A stretch of 64,000 nucleotides of DNA from the NCBI GenBank assembly GCA_963821755.1, contig CAWGEX010000003.1:682001-746000 (forward strand). The letters run 5' to 3'. The DNA comes from Bog-473 sp963821755. GTDB taxonomy: Bacteria; Actinomycetota; Acidimicrobiia; Acidimicrobiales; RAAP-2. The position numbers and the translations under genes are program-made. The stretch's first letter is position 1, and each line of letters starts with the position of its first letter. This document shows, piece after piece, positions 18,324 to 28,708 of the stretch. The notes under the pieces are model-generated. The model was not told the DNA's origin. It saw only the letters and a program-made list of their open reading frames with translations, and did no database searches.

Positions 18324-20881
18324 TCCGACAGCAGCCGTCGAGCTTCGTCCAACACCTGGTCGAGACGGGTGGGATCCTTACCGCCGGCCAGCGCCAGCTC
18401 AGCCGACCCACCGCCGCCGCCGCCGACGATCGCCCCCAGCGCCCGAACCAGCTCGGTGGCGTCCGGGCCGCCGGGACCGGATGCGCCGGCGATCGTCACC
18501 TTGACGCCGTCGGGCGTGCCGGCCAGGACCACGGCGGTGGGACCGTCGTGCCGGAGCACGGCCTGGGCCAGCGTCTGCAGGGCCTTTGGCTCCAGCCCGT
18601 CCTGACGCCCCACCACGATCCCATCCACCGCCCCCTCGGCCAGCTCGGCCGCCACCGATTCACTCGATTGCTGACGGAGCTTCGAGAGCTCCTTGTCGGC
18701 TTCGCGCTGACGGGCGAGCACCCGTTCCAGCGCGGCCACCACACCGTCGGGCTCGATCCGCAGCAAGTCGGCCACCGCCTGCAGACGGTGCTCCTGGTCG
18801 GAGGCCCGGTCGAGGGCGACCCGACCCGTGACGGCGAAGAGCCGCCGGGTGTTCGATCCGATCGAACCTTCCGAGACCAGGGCGATCGGCCCGATCTGCC
18901 CGAGTGAGTCGACATGGGTCCCGCCGCAGAACTCCAGTGAGTGCGCGCCGGACCGGACCACTCGCACAGAGGTGCCGTACTTGTCGCCGAAGAAGGCTAT
19001 GGCGCCCATGCGCTCAGCCTCCTCGCGGGTGGCCTCGATCGTCTCCACCGGGTCGTCGGTGAGCACGGCGTCGTTGGCCAGCGCCAGCACGGCCGCCAAC
19101 TCCTCGGGCGTGGGCTGCTCGTGGTGCGAGAAGTCGAAGCGCAGCCGCTCCGCCGACACCTCCGAGCCCTGCTGGCGCACATGGTCACCGAGCACCGATC
19201 GCAGCGCGGCGTGCAGGAGGTGGGTGGCGGTGTGGTTCCGGCGGATGGCCTCCCGGCGCGGCCCGTCGATGGTGGCCACGGCGTCCTGACCCGCCACGAG
19301 CTCGCCGTCGAGCGTGGCTTTGTGGGCGATCAACCCGGGCAGGGCGTACACGGTGTCGTAGACCGTGGCGATGCCCGTTTCGGTGACGATGGTCCCAGTG
19401 TCGCCCACCTGTCCCCCGCCCTCGGCGTAGAACGGCGTCTGGTTCAAGAAGATCTCGACGTCACCTGGCTTGTTGCCGGCCAAGACGCCGAGGAGGCGGG
19501 CCGGCACCTCGTAGTACGACGGCGAGCGGCCGACGAACGGGGTCGGTCCATCCGTATCGAACAGCGACCGATAGGACGACTCGTCCCCCGCCTTGGCCGC
19601 CCGGGTGGCCGCCCGCGCCCGCTCGCGTTGTTCGTTCATGGCGGCGTCGAACCCGGCTCGGTCGACCTCCACCCCGGCGTCACGGGCCAACTCCTCGGTC
19701 AATTCCACCGGGAAGCCGTGGGTGTCGTGCAGGGTGAAGGCCACGTCGCCCGCGAGGACCTTCTCGCCGGTGGCGAACGCCTCTTCCAACTTGCCCAAAC
19801 CGGCCTTCAGGGTGCGATCGAATCCGGCTTCCTCACGAGCCACGGTATTGACAATGACATCGTGGTGCTCGACCAGCCCGGGCCAGGCCGTCCCCAACAC
19901 CTCGGTCGCCACCTCGACCAGCGCTGGTCCGATGGGCTTGTCGACGCCGAGCCGCCGAGCCGCCAGCACCGCCTTACGCACCACCCGGCGCAGGACGTAG
20001 CCCCGCCCCTCATTGGCCGGCAGCACGCCGTCACCCACCAGCATGGTCATGGCCCGGGCATGGTCGGCCATGACGCGCAGCGCCACATCGGTCTTCTCGT
20101 CCTGGCCGTACGCGATCCCGCAGATGGAGGCCGCCTCGTCGATGATCGGCAGGAACAGATCTGTGTCGAAAATCGAGTCGAGCCCCTGCAGCAGGGGCAG
20201 GATCCGCTCGAGGCCGGCGCCGGTGTCGATGTTCTTGTGGGGCAGCTCGGTCAGGCTGCCGTCGGCCGCCCGGTTCAGATGCATGAACACCAGGTTCCAC
20301 AGTTCGACGAAGCGCTGCTCAGCGCCGAATTTAGGCCCGCCCTCCTCGCCGTAAGCCGATCCCTTGTCGATGAAGATCTCCGAGTCCGGGCCGCACGGCC
20401 CAGTGTCGCCCATCCCCCACCAGTTGTCCTCGTCACCCATGCGCTGGATCCGTCCGGCCGGCACCCCCACCTTGTCGATCCAGATCTGCTCGGCCTCGTC
20501 GTCACTCTCGTGCACCGTGATCCAGAGCCGGTCGCCGTCGAGCCCGAAGACCTCGGTCAACAGCTCCCAGGCCATAGGGATGGCCTCTTCCTTGAAGTAG
20601 TCACCGAAGCTGAAATTGCCCAGCATCTCGAAGAAGGTGCAGTGGTAGGTGTCCGTGCCGATGATGTCGATGTCGGGCGTGCGGAAGCACTTCTGGATGC
20701 TGGTGGCCCGGGGCCACGGTGCCACCTCGTCGCCCACGAAGTAGGGCTTAAACGGGATCATGCCGGCGATGTTGAACAGCACCGTCGGGTCGTGGGGAAT
20801 CAGGCTGGCCGAGGGAACCGCCACGTGCCCCCGGTCGGTGAAGTAGCGCGTGAAGGCCGCCCGCAGTTCATTGGCGTCCAT
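18320..20881 (-). CDS. alaS: Alanyl-tRNA synthetase
   Basis: The 853-residue enzyme has the N-terminal aminoacylation domain (TRYFTDRGHVAVPSASLIP, MIPFKPYFVG, FFEMLGNFSFGDYFKEEAI). The editing domain has NHTATHLLHAALRSVLG and CGGTHVDSLGQIG, with the zinc-type histidines and cysteine in place. A C-terminal DHHA1-like region includes the glycine-rich GGGGGGSAELALAGGKD. All expected parts are present, so charging and editing should work. It is the first gene of the alaS-ruvX-mltG-aroE operon, about 135 bases from the rarA locus upstream on the same strand. Confidence 0.96.
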   Translation of the reverse strand: MDANELRAAFTRYFTDRGHVAVPSASLIPHDPTVLFNIAGMIPFKPYFVGDEVAPWPRATSIQKCFRTPDIDIIGTDTYHCTFFEMLGNFSFGDYFKEEAIPMAWELLTEVFGLDGDRLWITVHESDDEAEQIWIDKVGVPAGRIQRMGDEDNWWGMGDTGPCGPDSEIFIDKGSAYGEEGGPKFGAEQRFVELWNLVFMHLNRAADGSLTELPHKNIDTGAGLERILPLLQGLDSIFDTDLFLPIIDEAASICGIAYGQDEKTDVALRVMADHARAMTMLVGDGVLPANEGRGYVLRRVVRKAVLAARRLGVDKPIGPALVEVATEVLGTAWPGLVEHHDVIVNTVAREEAGFDRTLKAGLGKLEEAFATGEKVLAGDVAFTLHDTHGFPVELTEELARDAGVEVDRAGFDAAMNEQRERARAATRAAKAGDESSYRSLFDTDGPTPFVGRSPSYYEVPARLLGVLAGNKPGDVEIFLNQTPFYAEGGGQVGDTGTIVTETGIATVYDTVYALPGLIAHKATLDGELVAGQDAVATIDGPRREAIRRNHTATHLLHAALRSVLGDHVRQQGSEVSAERLRFDFSHHEQPTPEELAAVLALANDAVLTDDPVETIEATREEAERMGAIAFFGDKYGTSVRVVRSGAHSLEFCGGTHVDSLGQIGPIALVSEGSIGSNTRRLFAVTGRVALDRASDQEHRLQAVADLLRIEPDGVVAALERVLARQREADKELSKLRQQSSESVAAELAEGAVDGIVVGRQDGLEPKALQTLAQAVLRHDGPTAVVLAGTPDGVKVTIAGASGPGGPDATELVRALGAIVGGGGGGSAELALAGGKDPTRLDQVLDEARRLLSE

Positions 20882-21016
20882 TAGCGCAGCTTAATGGCGA
20901 TGCGCCGGGGTTCTGGAGTCCCCGAGGGACCCCGGCGGGGCCCCACGGGAGCGCCAGGACGCGTCATGGGCTACGTCTCGGGCACTGACGGGGACGCCGG
21001 GCTCTGGCGCCCGGGC

Positions 21017-22290
21017 TCAATCGTTGGACTCCCGCCGGGTCGGCTCGTAATAGACGTGGCCCTCCAGGGCGTCGGGGCGGTACTGCTGGCGCACCGTGCC
21101 GGTGGGGTCGTCGTGCGGGTAGACGTAACCCTCGCCGTGGCCGAGGGAGGAGGCCGCCTGGTAGTGGGCGTCGCGCAGATGGGTCGGCACTTCCTGGGGC
21201 AGGCCGGAACGGACGTCGGCTTGGGCCCGACCGAGGGCAACGATCACCGCATTGGATTTGGGGGCCCGGGCCAGATAGATGACCGCTTCGGCCAGGTTGA
21301 GGGCCGCTTCGGGGAGGCCGACGTACTCGACCGCCCGGGCCGCCGCCTCGGCGATGAGGAGCGCGTTTGGATCGGCCAGCCCGATGTCCTCGCTGGCCAG
21401 GATGACCATGCGCCGGGCCAGGAAACGGGGGTCCTCGCCGCCTTCGATCATGCGGGACATCCAGTAGAGGCCGGCGTCGGGATCAGATCCGCGGACGCTC
21501 TTGATCAGGGCCGAGATCTGGTCGTAGTGCTCGTCGGCCCCCTGATGGAACAGACGACCGTCGCGTGCCTTGGACATGTCGTCGATGGTCAGGGTCACCG
21601 GGGCGGCCGGATCGGGGTGGCGGCGGCGCGGGCCAGGGCGGCGGCGACCTCGACCGTGGTCAGCGCGGCGCGGGCGTCCCCCTCGCAGGCCGCCACCACG
21701 GCCTCGATGGCATCGTCGTCCGCGTCGACCTCTTCGGCGGCCAGACCGCGCAGGACGAGGGTGCGCAAGTTGTCGTGGCTGAGGGGGTGCAGCCGCCACA
21801 GGGAGGCCCGGCTGAGGAGCGGGGCGTTCACTTCGAAGAAAGGGTTCTCCGTAGTGGCCCCGATGAGCACCACCAACCCGTCCTCGACGGCGGGGAGCAG
21901 CACGTCCTGTTGGGACTTGTTGAAGCGGTGCACCTCGTCCACGAAGAGCATGGTGCCCTGGCCCTGCTCGCCCAGGCGCTGTTTGGCGTCGGTGAGGGCT
22001 TCACGGACATCTTTGACGCCGGCGGCAGTGGCCGAAAGGGTGACCAGGTGCTTGGCCGTCGTGGCGGCCAGCAGCCGGGCCAGGGTCGTCTTGCCGGTGC
22101 CGGCCGGGCCCCACAGGATGGCGGATCCGACCCGGTCGCTTTCGGCCAGCGTCCGCAGCGGGGCGCCGGGGCCGACCAGGTGCTCCTGGCCGACCACCTC
22201 GTCGAGCGTGCGCGGGCGTAGGCGGGAGGCGAGCGGGGCCTGGCGTTCGAGCTGCCGGTTGGCGGCGTCGGCGAAGAGGCTGTCGCTCAC
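21017..22290 (-). pseudogene. rarA: RarA/MgsA-type AAA+ recombination factor, broken by a one-base frameshift
   Basis: Two overlapping frames encode one protein. The first, 22290 down to 21595, has Walker A (LWGPAGTGKTTLARLL), Walker B (MLFVDEVHRFNKSQQD), sensor 1 (LIGATTENPFFEVN) and ends soon after AAATP. The second, down to 21017, carries on from DPAAPVTLTIDDM through GLYWMSRMIEGGEDPRFLARR to the C-terminus. Adding one C to the coding run CCCC (G run at 21614-21617) restores about 425 residues, the normal length. RarA acts at stalled replication forks. The break may be a sequence error, a real mutation or recoding. Confidence 0.88.
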
Positions 22291-22326
22291 GGGCCGGGGT
22301 GCTGAGTCACGATCGCGTCACTCGGG

Positions 22327-24141
22327 CTAGGGCGTGGCCGGCGGCCCGGCCAACCGGATGCCCAACTCCACCAGGCTGGACGTCGGGAGGGGCGACGGCG
22401 CACCGGTGAGGAGATCGGCCCCGGACTGAGTCTTCGGGTAGGCGATGACCTCGCGGATGTTCTCCTCCCCGGCCAGAATGGCCACCAGGCGGTCGATGCC
22501 GAAGGCGAAGCCGGCGTGCGGTGGGGCGCCAAAGCGGAAGGCGCCGAGCAGGAAGCCGAAGCGGGCCTCGGCCTCGTCGGGAGTGATGCCCAAGATGTCG
22601 AAGACCTGCGACTGGATGTCGCGGCGGTGGATACGCACGCTGCCCGATCCCAGCTCCCACCCGTTGAGGACGAGGTCGTAGGCCTGGGAGCGCACGGCGG
22701 ACGGATCGGTGGCCAGGAGGGCGAGGTCGTCCGCATAGGGCATGGTGAAGGGGTGGTGGGCCGGCTGGGGATTCCCCTCGCCGTCGGTGCCGTCGAACAT
22801 CGGGAAGTCGACCACCCAGACGTAGCGGTGCGGACCTTCGGCCACGGGGGGCGAGCCCAGGGAGACCCGGAGGGAGCCGAGCACCGTGCAGGCGATGCGG
22901 TACTCGTCGGAGACGGCCAGGATCAGGTCGCCCTCCATGCCCCCCGTCCTCTGCAGGATGGCGGCGCGTTCGGGGTCGGAGAGGAAGCGGTCGAGCGGCG
23001 AATCGAGGGCGGTCCCCGTCGCGGTATCGGCGGCGATGACCCGGAACCAGGCCAGGCCGGCCGCGCCGGCCTGCTTGGCCTGATCGACGAGCGCGTCGAG
23101 CCGGGAGCGGGACAGCGCCGCGCCACCGGGCACGCAGAGCGCCCTGACCACCGGGGACGAGAAGGCCCGCACCTCGGTGGCGGCGAATTCCTCGGTGAGG
23201 TCGACGAGCTCCATGCCGAAGCGCAGGTCGGGCTTGTCGGAGCCGAAGCGGTCCAGAGCCTCACCCCAGGTCATGCGGGCGATCTCCGGTGGCCGCTCGC
23301 CGGTGGCGGCCTCGGCGGCGTCCAACACGGCCTCGGAGACGAAATTCATCACGTCGTCCTGCGAGACGAAGGAGGCCTCCATGTCGAGTTGGGAGAACTC
23401 GAACTGGCGGTCGGCCCGCAGGTCCTCGTCCCGCAGACAGCGGGCAATCTGGTAGTAGCGGTCGAAGCCACCCACCATGAGCAGCTGCTTGGCCAGCTGC
23501 GGGCTCTGGGGCAGGGCGTAGAAGGATCCGTGGTGGAGGCGGCTGGGCACGGAGAACTCGCGTGAGCCTTCGGGGGTCGGGGCCCAGAGCAACGGCGTCT
23601 CCACCTCGCAGAAACCCTGGCGGTCCATGGCGGCGCGAATGGCGGCGTTGACCCGCGACCGCAGGCGCAGGTTTCGTTGCATGCGGGGGCGGCGCAGATC
23701 GATGTAGCGGTGGCGGAGGCGAACCGGCTCGTCGGAGTCGTCCCGGTCGTCGACCGAGAAGGGCGGGGGTTCCGCCTCGTTGAGGATCTCGACCGTGCAG
23801 TCGCCGATCTCGATCTCGCCGGTATCGAGGCGGTCGTTGACCGTGCCGTCGGGGCGGTGGCGCACGGTGCCGCTGACACGGATGACCCACTCGCTGCGGA
23901 CGTCGACGAGGTTGTCGATCACGCATTGGACGATCCCCGAGTGGTCGCGCAGGTCGACGAAGGCCAGATGCTCACCGTGCTCTCGACGCCGGCCCACCCA
24001 CCCGCACAGGCGCACGGCGCTCCCGACGTCGGCGGGGCGCAACACGCCACAGAGGTGGCTGCGCAACGCCGTGGGCTGGGGGTCGGAGGTCGAGTCGACC
24101 GAACCGGCCGAGCCCGGCGAGGGTGTGGGGCTGTCGGTCAT
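22327..24141 (-). CDS. aspS: Aspartyl-tRNA synthetase, bacterial type
   Basis: The product is 604 residues from the ATG at 24141. The open frame runs on to 24336 into hisS and is not credible there. It has the N-terminal OB fold (RLCGWVGRRREHGEHLAFVDLRDHSG), class II motif 2 (YYQIARCLRDEDLRADRQFEFSQLD), the bacterial GAD insertion domain (about 300-430) and motif 3 (GFAFGIDRLVAIL). Whether it discriminates tRNA-Asp from tRNA-Asn cannot be told here. It follows hisS by 37 bases. Confidence 0.95.
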   Translation of the reverse strand: MTDSPTPSPGSAGSVDSTSDPQPTALRSHLCGVLRPADVGSAVRLCGWVGRRREHGEHLAFVDLRDHSGIVQCVIDNLVDVRSEWVIRVSGTVRHRPDGTVNDRLDTGEIEIGDCTVEILNEAEPPPFSVDDRDDSDEPVRLRHRYIDLRRPRMQRNLRLRSRVNAAIRAAMDRQGFCEVETPLLWAPTPEGSREFSVPSRLHHGSFYALPQSPQLAKQLLMVGGFDRYYQIARCLRDEDLRADRQFEFSQLDMEASFVSQDDVMNFVSEAVLDAAEAATGERPPEIARMTWGEALDRFGSDKPDLRFGMELVDLTEEFAATEVRAFSSPVVRALCVPGGAALSRSRLDALVDQAKQAGAAGLAWFRVIAADTATGTALDSPLDRFLSDPERAAILQRTGGMEGDLILAVSDEYRIACTVLGSLRVSLGSPPVAEGPHRYVWVVDFPMFDGTDGEGNPQPAHHPFTMPYADDLALLATDPSAVRSQAYDLVLNGWELGSGSVRIHRRDIQSQVFDILGITPDEAEARFGFLLGAFRFGAPPHAGFAFGIDRLVAILAGEENIREVIAYPKTQSGADLLTGAPSPLPTSSLVELGIRLAGPPATP

Positions 24142-24178
24142 GCGGGCGGTCGGGGTCCTTTGGTTCGAGTCACTGTGG

Positions 24179-25489
24179 TCAAGAGCTGGCGATGGATTCG
24201 GCGGCGGCGCGGCGGACTTCGGCCACGATGTCGGCACGGGCCACGCTTCGTTGTTCGTCGTCCTGGCGCAGCGGGCGTAGGACGACAGTACCCTCCGCCA
24301 GTTCTTTGGGGCCCACGAGGAGGGCCACCAGCGCACCCGACCGGTCCGCCGACTTCATCTGGGACTTCATGGAACGACCGTCAAAAGCGCGATCGGCCCG
24401 CAACCCGGCCCGCCGGAGCTCCGATGTCAGCAACACGGCCGATTCGCCGCCGGTCACGTCGACGACGTAGGCGTGCAACGGCGCCGGGTCGATCGGGTAC
24501 ACCCCCTCGGCATCGCATGCAATGAGGATCCGCTCCACGCCGAGGCCGAATCCGATGCCGGGCGTGGGCGGTCCCCCCAGCATCTCGACCAATCCGTTGT
24601 AGCGGCCCCCGCCGCCGAGCGCGTTCTGGGCCGCCTCGATGGCGCCGGAGGCGAACTCAAACGTGGTGCGCGTGTAGTAGTCGAAGCCGCGTACCAATCG
24701 GTGGTCGATCTGGTACGGCACGTCCAGGGCATCGAGACCGGCACGAAGGCGGGTGAAGTGCACCATGCAGGGCTCGCAGAGGTTGTCCAAGAAACGCGGC
24801 GCAGATTCCGATGCACTCTGGCATCCGGGGTCCTTGCAGTCGAGGACGCGCAGAGGGTTCTCCTTGAAGCTCGTCCGGTGGCCGTCGGAGAGCTCATCCT
24901 CGTGTTCGGCCAGGTACTGACGGAGCGACTCGATGTACCCGGGCCGACAGGTCTCGTCTCCCATCGAATTGACCTTGAGCGTGACCTGGTGGAGGCCGAG
25001 CGAGGCAATGAACTCGAAGGCCAGGGAGATGACTTCGACGTCCAGGTCGGCGTCGGAGGGCCCGAGCGCCTCCAGGCCGAGCTGGAAATGCTGGCGGTAA
25101 CGGCCCTGTTGGGGGTTCTCGTGGCGGAAGGACGGGGCCCAGTACCACGCCTTCCAGGGCGGCACCGGGTGGTGCTGCACAAAGGCGCGCACGATGGAGG
25201 CCGTCCCCTCCGGGCGCAAGGCCATGACCTGACCATCGCGGTCGGCGAAGGTGTACATCTCCTTGCCGACGATCTCGCTGCCCGGGCCGATCCCCCGGTC
25301 AAAGATGCCGACGTGCTCGAGGATCGGCGTGATGGCCAGGCCATAGCCGGCCCCCTCGACCAGCAGGGCGAAGCGGTCGATCAGGCGCTGCCAACGGTCC
25401 GATTCGGGCCACAGGACATCGTGCATGCCCTTTGGGGTCCGGACCGTGTCGGGGCGCGCGGCAGAACCACCGGTCGACGCCTCGCCCAC
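24179..25489 (-). CDS. hisS: Histidyl-tRNA synthetase
   Basis: The 436-residue enzyme starts at a GTG at 25489, two bases after the relA stop, so coupling is likely. It shows TPKGMHDVLWPESDRW, motif 2 (ALRPEGTASIVRAFVQH, YWAPSFRHENPQQGRYRQHFQLG), the histidine motifs LVRGFDYYTRTTFEF and GGGRYNGLVEMLGG, motif 3 (GIGFGLGVERIL) and a C-terminal anticodon-binding domain. A four-cysteine-like segment (DCKDPGCQ..CEPCMVHF, about 220-245) may bind zinc, as in some HisRS. The longer frame up to 25765 lies under relA. Confidence 0.95.
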   Translation of the reverse strand: MGEASTGGSAARPDTVRTPKGMHDVLWPESDRWQRLIDRFALLVEGAGYGLAITPILEHVGIFDRGIGPGSEIVGKEMYTFADRDGQVMALRPEGTASIVRAFVQHHPVPPWKAWYWAPSFRHENPQQGRYRQHFQLGLEALGPSDADLDVEVISLAFEFIASLGLHQVTLKVNSMGDETCRPGYIESLRQYLAEHEDELSDGHRTSFKENPLRVLDCKDPGCQSASESAPRFLDNLCEPCMVHFTRLRAGLDALDVPYQIDHRLVRGFDYYTRTTFEFASGAIEAAQNALGGGGRYNGLVEMLGGPPTPGIGFGLGVERILIACDAEGVYPIDPAPLHAYVVDVTGGESAVLLTSELRRAGLRADRAFDGRSMKSQMKSADRSGALVALLVGPKELAEGTVVLRPLRQDDEQRSVARADIVAEVRRAAAESIASS

Positions 25490-25491
25490 GC

Positions 25492-27726
25492 TCAGACCTT
25501 CTTGCCGGGGAGCTGACGGTAGGCGTCGAAGACGCCGTCGAGATGCTTGAGTGCCGAGATGAGCGTGAGCAGGTGCGTGGGGTCGGCCAGCTCCACGTCG
25601 AACGACATGCGACTGACCCGGTCGGGGGTGGTGGCCGTGCGGGCGGCCACGATGTTGAGGTGGTGCTCGGACACCACCCGGCTGACGTCGGCCAACAGAC
25701 GGGCACGATCGAAGGCCTGGACCTCGATGGTGGCCACGAAGACGCCGTCGTTGCCGCGGTCCCACTCGACTTCGATGAGGCGCTCCTTCGAGCGGTCGGC
25801 CAACGCCGTGGCGTTGGAACAGTCGGCCCGGTGCACCGAGACGCCGCGGCCCTGGGTGACGAAGCCGATGATCTGGTCGCCCGGGACCGGCGTACAGCAG
25901 CGGGCCAGGTGGATCATGACGTCGTCCAGGCCCTCCACGTAGACGCCGGCTCCGGTGCGACGACCTTGGCGGGGGCCTCGGGTGCCCCGGATCGCCGTCG
26001 TGGGGAGTTGTTCGTCCTCGCCCCCGCGCAGGGCCCGGGCCAGTCGCTGGACGATCGACTGGGCCGAGACCTGGTTCTCACCGATGGCGGCGTAGAGGGC
26101 ATCGAGGTCGACCAGGTGCATCGACTCGGCCACCTCGGTCAGCGCGGCGGAACCCAGGACCTTGTGCAGGGGCAGGCCGTCCCGCCGCAGGGCCCGCGAC
26201 AGGTCCTCCCGACCGTTCTCGATGGCGTCCTCACGACGCTCCCGGCTGAACCACTGGCGGATCTTGTTGCGGGCACGCGTCGAGGCGACGATCTGCAACC
26301 AGTCACGGGACGGGCCCGCCGTCGGGGACTTCGAGGTGAAGATCTCCACCGTGTCGGCAGAGTTGAGCGTGGTCTCAAGCGGGACCAGCCGGCCGTTGAC
26401 CCGCGCCCCGATGCAACGGTGGCCCACTTCGGTGTGGATCACGTAGGCGAAGTCCACCGGCGTGGAACGGGCCGGGAGCGCGATGACCTTGCCCTTGGGA
26501 GTGAAGACGTAGACCTCGTCCTGCTCCAGGTCGAGCTTGAGCGCTTCGAGGAACTCAATAGGGTCGTCGGTCTGGCGGTCGACGTCGGCGATGCGTTGCA
26601 GCCAGGCCATCTCGGAGGAGTGGTCTTCCTTCTCCTTGTAGCCCCAGTGGGCCGCGATGCCGTACTCCGCCCGGTGGTGCATTTCGAGCGTGCGGATCTG
26701 CACTTCGACCGGCTTGCCGTCGAGCCCGATGACCGTGGTGTGCAGCGACTGGTACATGTTGAACTTGGGCGTGTTGATGTAGTCCTTGAAGCGCCCCTGC
26801 ACCGGGGCCCAGATGGCGTGAATGGCCCCGAGGGCAGCCCAACAGTCCTTCTCCGAGTCCACCACGACCCGAATGGCCACCAGGTCATTGATGTCGTCGA
26901 ACTCCTTGCCCCGGACCACCATCTTCTCGTAGATGCTCCACAGGTGTTTCGGCCGGCCGGTGACGTCGGCCGCCACCCCCATGTCGCTCATCCGCTGGCG
27001 CACGTGCACGAGGACCCGCTCGAGGTACTCCTCGCGCTGGGGGGCACGATCGGCCACCATCTGCTCGATCTCGGCGTAGCGCTTGGGGTGCAGGGTGGCG
27101 AAAGCCAGGTCTTCCAGCTGCCAGCGCACCTGCTGCACGCCGAGGCGATGGGCCAGCGGCGCGTAGACGTCGAAGGTCTCCTGGGCCGTGCGGCGCTGCT
27201 TCCACTCCGGCATCACAGCCAGCGTGCGCATGTTGTGCAAGCGGTCGGCCAGCTTGATCAGCAGCACGCGCCAGTCGTCGGCCATGGCCACGAGCATTTT
27301 GCGGATGGTGGCGGCCTGCTGGGCCTCCTTGGAGTCGAACTGGAGGCGGTCGAGCTTGGTCACCCCGTCGACCACTTTGGCCACGCCTTCCCCGAAGGCG
27401 TCCGTGATCGACTCCAGGGAGAGCCCGGTGTCCTCCACGGCGTCATGGAGGAGCGCGGCGGCCACCGTCTGGGAGTCCAGTCCCAGCTCGGCCACGATGG
27501 TGGCCACGGCCACCGGGTGGGTGATGTAGGGCTCACCCGAGCGCCGGAACTGCCCGTCGTGGGCCGAGAGGGCGGCCTTGCCCGCAGCCACGATGGTGGC
27601 GGTGTCCTCGTCGGGACGGTGACGGGAGAATTCAGCGAGGAGCGTGGCCAGCAATTCGTTGAGCGCGCGCTCCCCATCGTCGGTGGGGGTTGTCGAATTG
27701 GGAGTCACCCGCGTCAGGGTCACCAT
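25492..27726 (-). CDS. relA: Bifunctional (p)ppGpp synthetase/hydrolase (RelA/SpoT homologue)
   Basis: The 744-residue long-form RSH protein has an intact hydrolase HD domain (YITHPVAVATIVAELG, LLHDAVEDT). The synthetase domain has FDDINDLVAIRVVV and KDYINTPKFNMYQSLHT. A TGS domain follows (VYVFTPKGKVIALPARSTPVDFAY), then a zinc-finger-like segment (HLARCCTPVPGDQIIGFVT) and a C-terminal ACT domain. Both catalytic sites look complete, so it should make and degrade the stringent-response alarmone. It lies between secF and hisS, as in other actinobacteria. Confidence 0.96.
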   Translation of the reverse strand: MVTLTRVTPNSTTPTDDGERALNELLATLLAEFSRHRPDEDTATIVAAGKAALSAHDGQFRRSGEPYITHPVAVATIVAELGLDSQTVAAALLHDAVEDTGLSLESITDAFGEGVAKVVDGVTKLDRLQFDSKEAQQAATIRKMLVAMADDWRVLLIKLADRLHNMRTLAVMPEWKQRRTAQETFDVYAPLAHRLGVQQVRWQLEDLAFATLHPKRYAEIEQMVADRAPQREEYLERVLVHVRQRMSDMGVAADVTGRPKHLWSIYEKMVVRGKEFDDINDLVAIRVVVDSEKDCWAALGAIHAIWAPVQGRFKDYINTPKFNMYQSLHTTVIGLDGKPVEVQIRTLEMHHRAEYGIAAHWGYKEKEDHSSEMAWLQRIADVDRQTDDPIEFLEALKLDLEQDEVYVFTPKGKVIALPARSTPVDFAYVIHTEVGHRCIGARVNGRLVPLETTLNSADTVEIFTSKSPTAGPSRDWLQIVASTRARNKIRQWFSRERREDAIENGREDLSRALRRDGLPLHKVLGSAALTEVAESMHLVDLDALYAAIGENQVSAQSIVQRLARALRGGEDEQLPTTAIRGTRGPRQGRRTGAGVYVEGLDDVMIHLARCCTPVPGDQIIGFVTQGRGVSVHRADCSNATALADRSKERLIEVEWDRGNDGVFVATIEVQAFDRARLLADVSRVVSEHHLNIVAARTATTPDRVSRMSFDVELADPTHLLTLISALKHLDGVFDAYRQLPGKKV

Positions 27727-27859
27727 CCCACGCTACCCGACCAGGCACGATGTCCAGGTCAGCCGGAACATTGGCTGACAGTCGTCTCCGGTCATCGTCC
27801 ACCCGGTCGCCTGCGCTCATAGAGTCTCCATCGGGCTCGATCCACCGCGGAGGTCACCC

Positions 27860-28633
27860 ATGCCCGAATCGCAGGCGTTTTGGCTCATGACCACCGGACT
27901 GCAGGTGGTCGATTGCTTCGGGAGGGCTCCGCGGGCCCGGGCCAGGTTCGACGAAGGAGGCTGGCTGGCCCTCACCGGTGAGGCATCGGCCGACCTCAAC
28001 ATGGGCTGTGTACTGGATGGGCCGGCGGCCGCGGCGCTCCTGGACAGCTACGTTGCCGAGATCGACGGCCTGCCGACGATCATCCTGCTCGAGAACCCTT
28101 CTCCCGAACTCCTGGAGCAGGCCACGCGAGCCGGCGCGGCGCACGTGGGTGAGGTCCCAACCATGGTGTGGCAACGCACCGTGGTCGAGCGTGGACCTGT
28201 CGACCTCAAGCTCGACGTCCGACCGGCCTCAACCGATCTCGAGGTCGATGCCGCAATCGCGCTGGTGTCGGAGGCCTTCTCCCTCGATCTCGACATGTGC
28301 CGCCGCGTCATCGGACCAATGCGACACAGTCCGATCGCCACCATCTGGCTCGGAGACAAAGGGGGCGAGGTTGTCGGAGCCGGCCTGACCCTGGCCACCG
28401 GTGAGATCGTCGGCGTCTACTGCATGGCCACCCCCGAACGGCACCAACGGCAAGGTATCGGCCGCGCCGTGCTCGCCGGCTTGATGACCCATCACCTGAC
28501 CCAGGGAGCGGGAACCACACGCTTCCTCCTCGGAGCTACCGAGGCGGGCTTGCACCTCTACGAGCAGATGCATTACGAGGTTGTGGCCACTCCGGCCGCA
28601 TTGGTCTTCGGGTCTTCCACCCAATTTCACTGA
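27860..28633 (+). CDS. GNAT family N-acetyltransferase
   Basis: This 257-residue protein has a clear GGAGG seven bases before the ATG. The C-terminal half (about 110-250) is a GNAT domain, with acetyl-CoA binding motif A as MATPERHQRQGIGRAVLAGLM and strand 4 as EIVGVYCM. The N-terminal half may be a degenerate second GNAT-like or substrate-binding part. The substrate is unknown. It stands between the divergent relA and the convergent secF, inserted in the secF-relA order. Confidence 0.78.
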   Translation: MPESQAFWLMTTGLQVVDCFGRAPRARARFDEGGWLALTGEASADLNMGCVLDGPAAAALLDSYVAEIDGLPTIILLENPSPELLEQATRAGAAHVGEVPTMVWQRTVVERGPVDLKLDVRPASTDLEVDAAIALVSEAFSLDLDMCRRVIGPMRHSPIATIWLGDKGGEVVGAGLTLATGEIVGVYCMATPERHQRQGIGRAVLAGLMTHHLTQGAGTTRFLLGATEAGLHLYEQMHYEVVATPAALVFGSSTQFH

Positions 28634-28708
28634 GCCGATCCGCTGGCTGGCCGAGGCCTTGGATGGATCGACCTGCCCCTGCCCGTCGCCCTTGCCCTTG
28701 CCCTCGCC

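Noticed and set aside
18941..20884. 647-residue open frame opposite alaS
   Set aside because: It mirrors alaS exactly. High G+C codon use leaves the antisense frame open.
25432..27822. 796-residue open frame opposite relA
   Set aside because: It covers relA antisense and has no recognisable motif.
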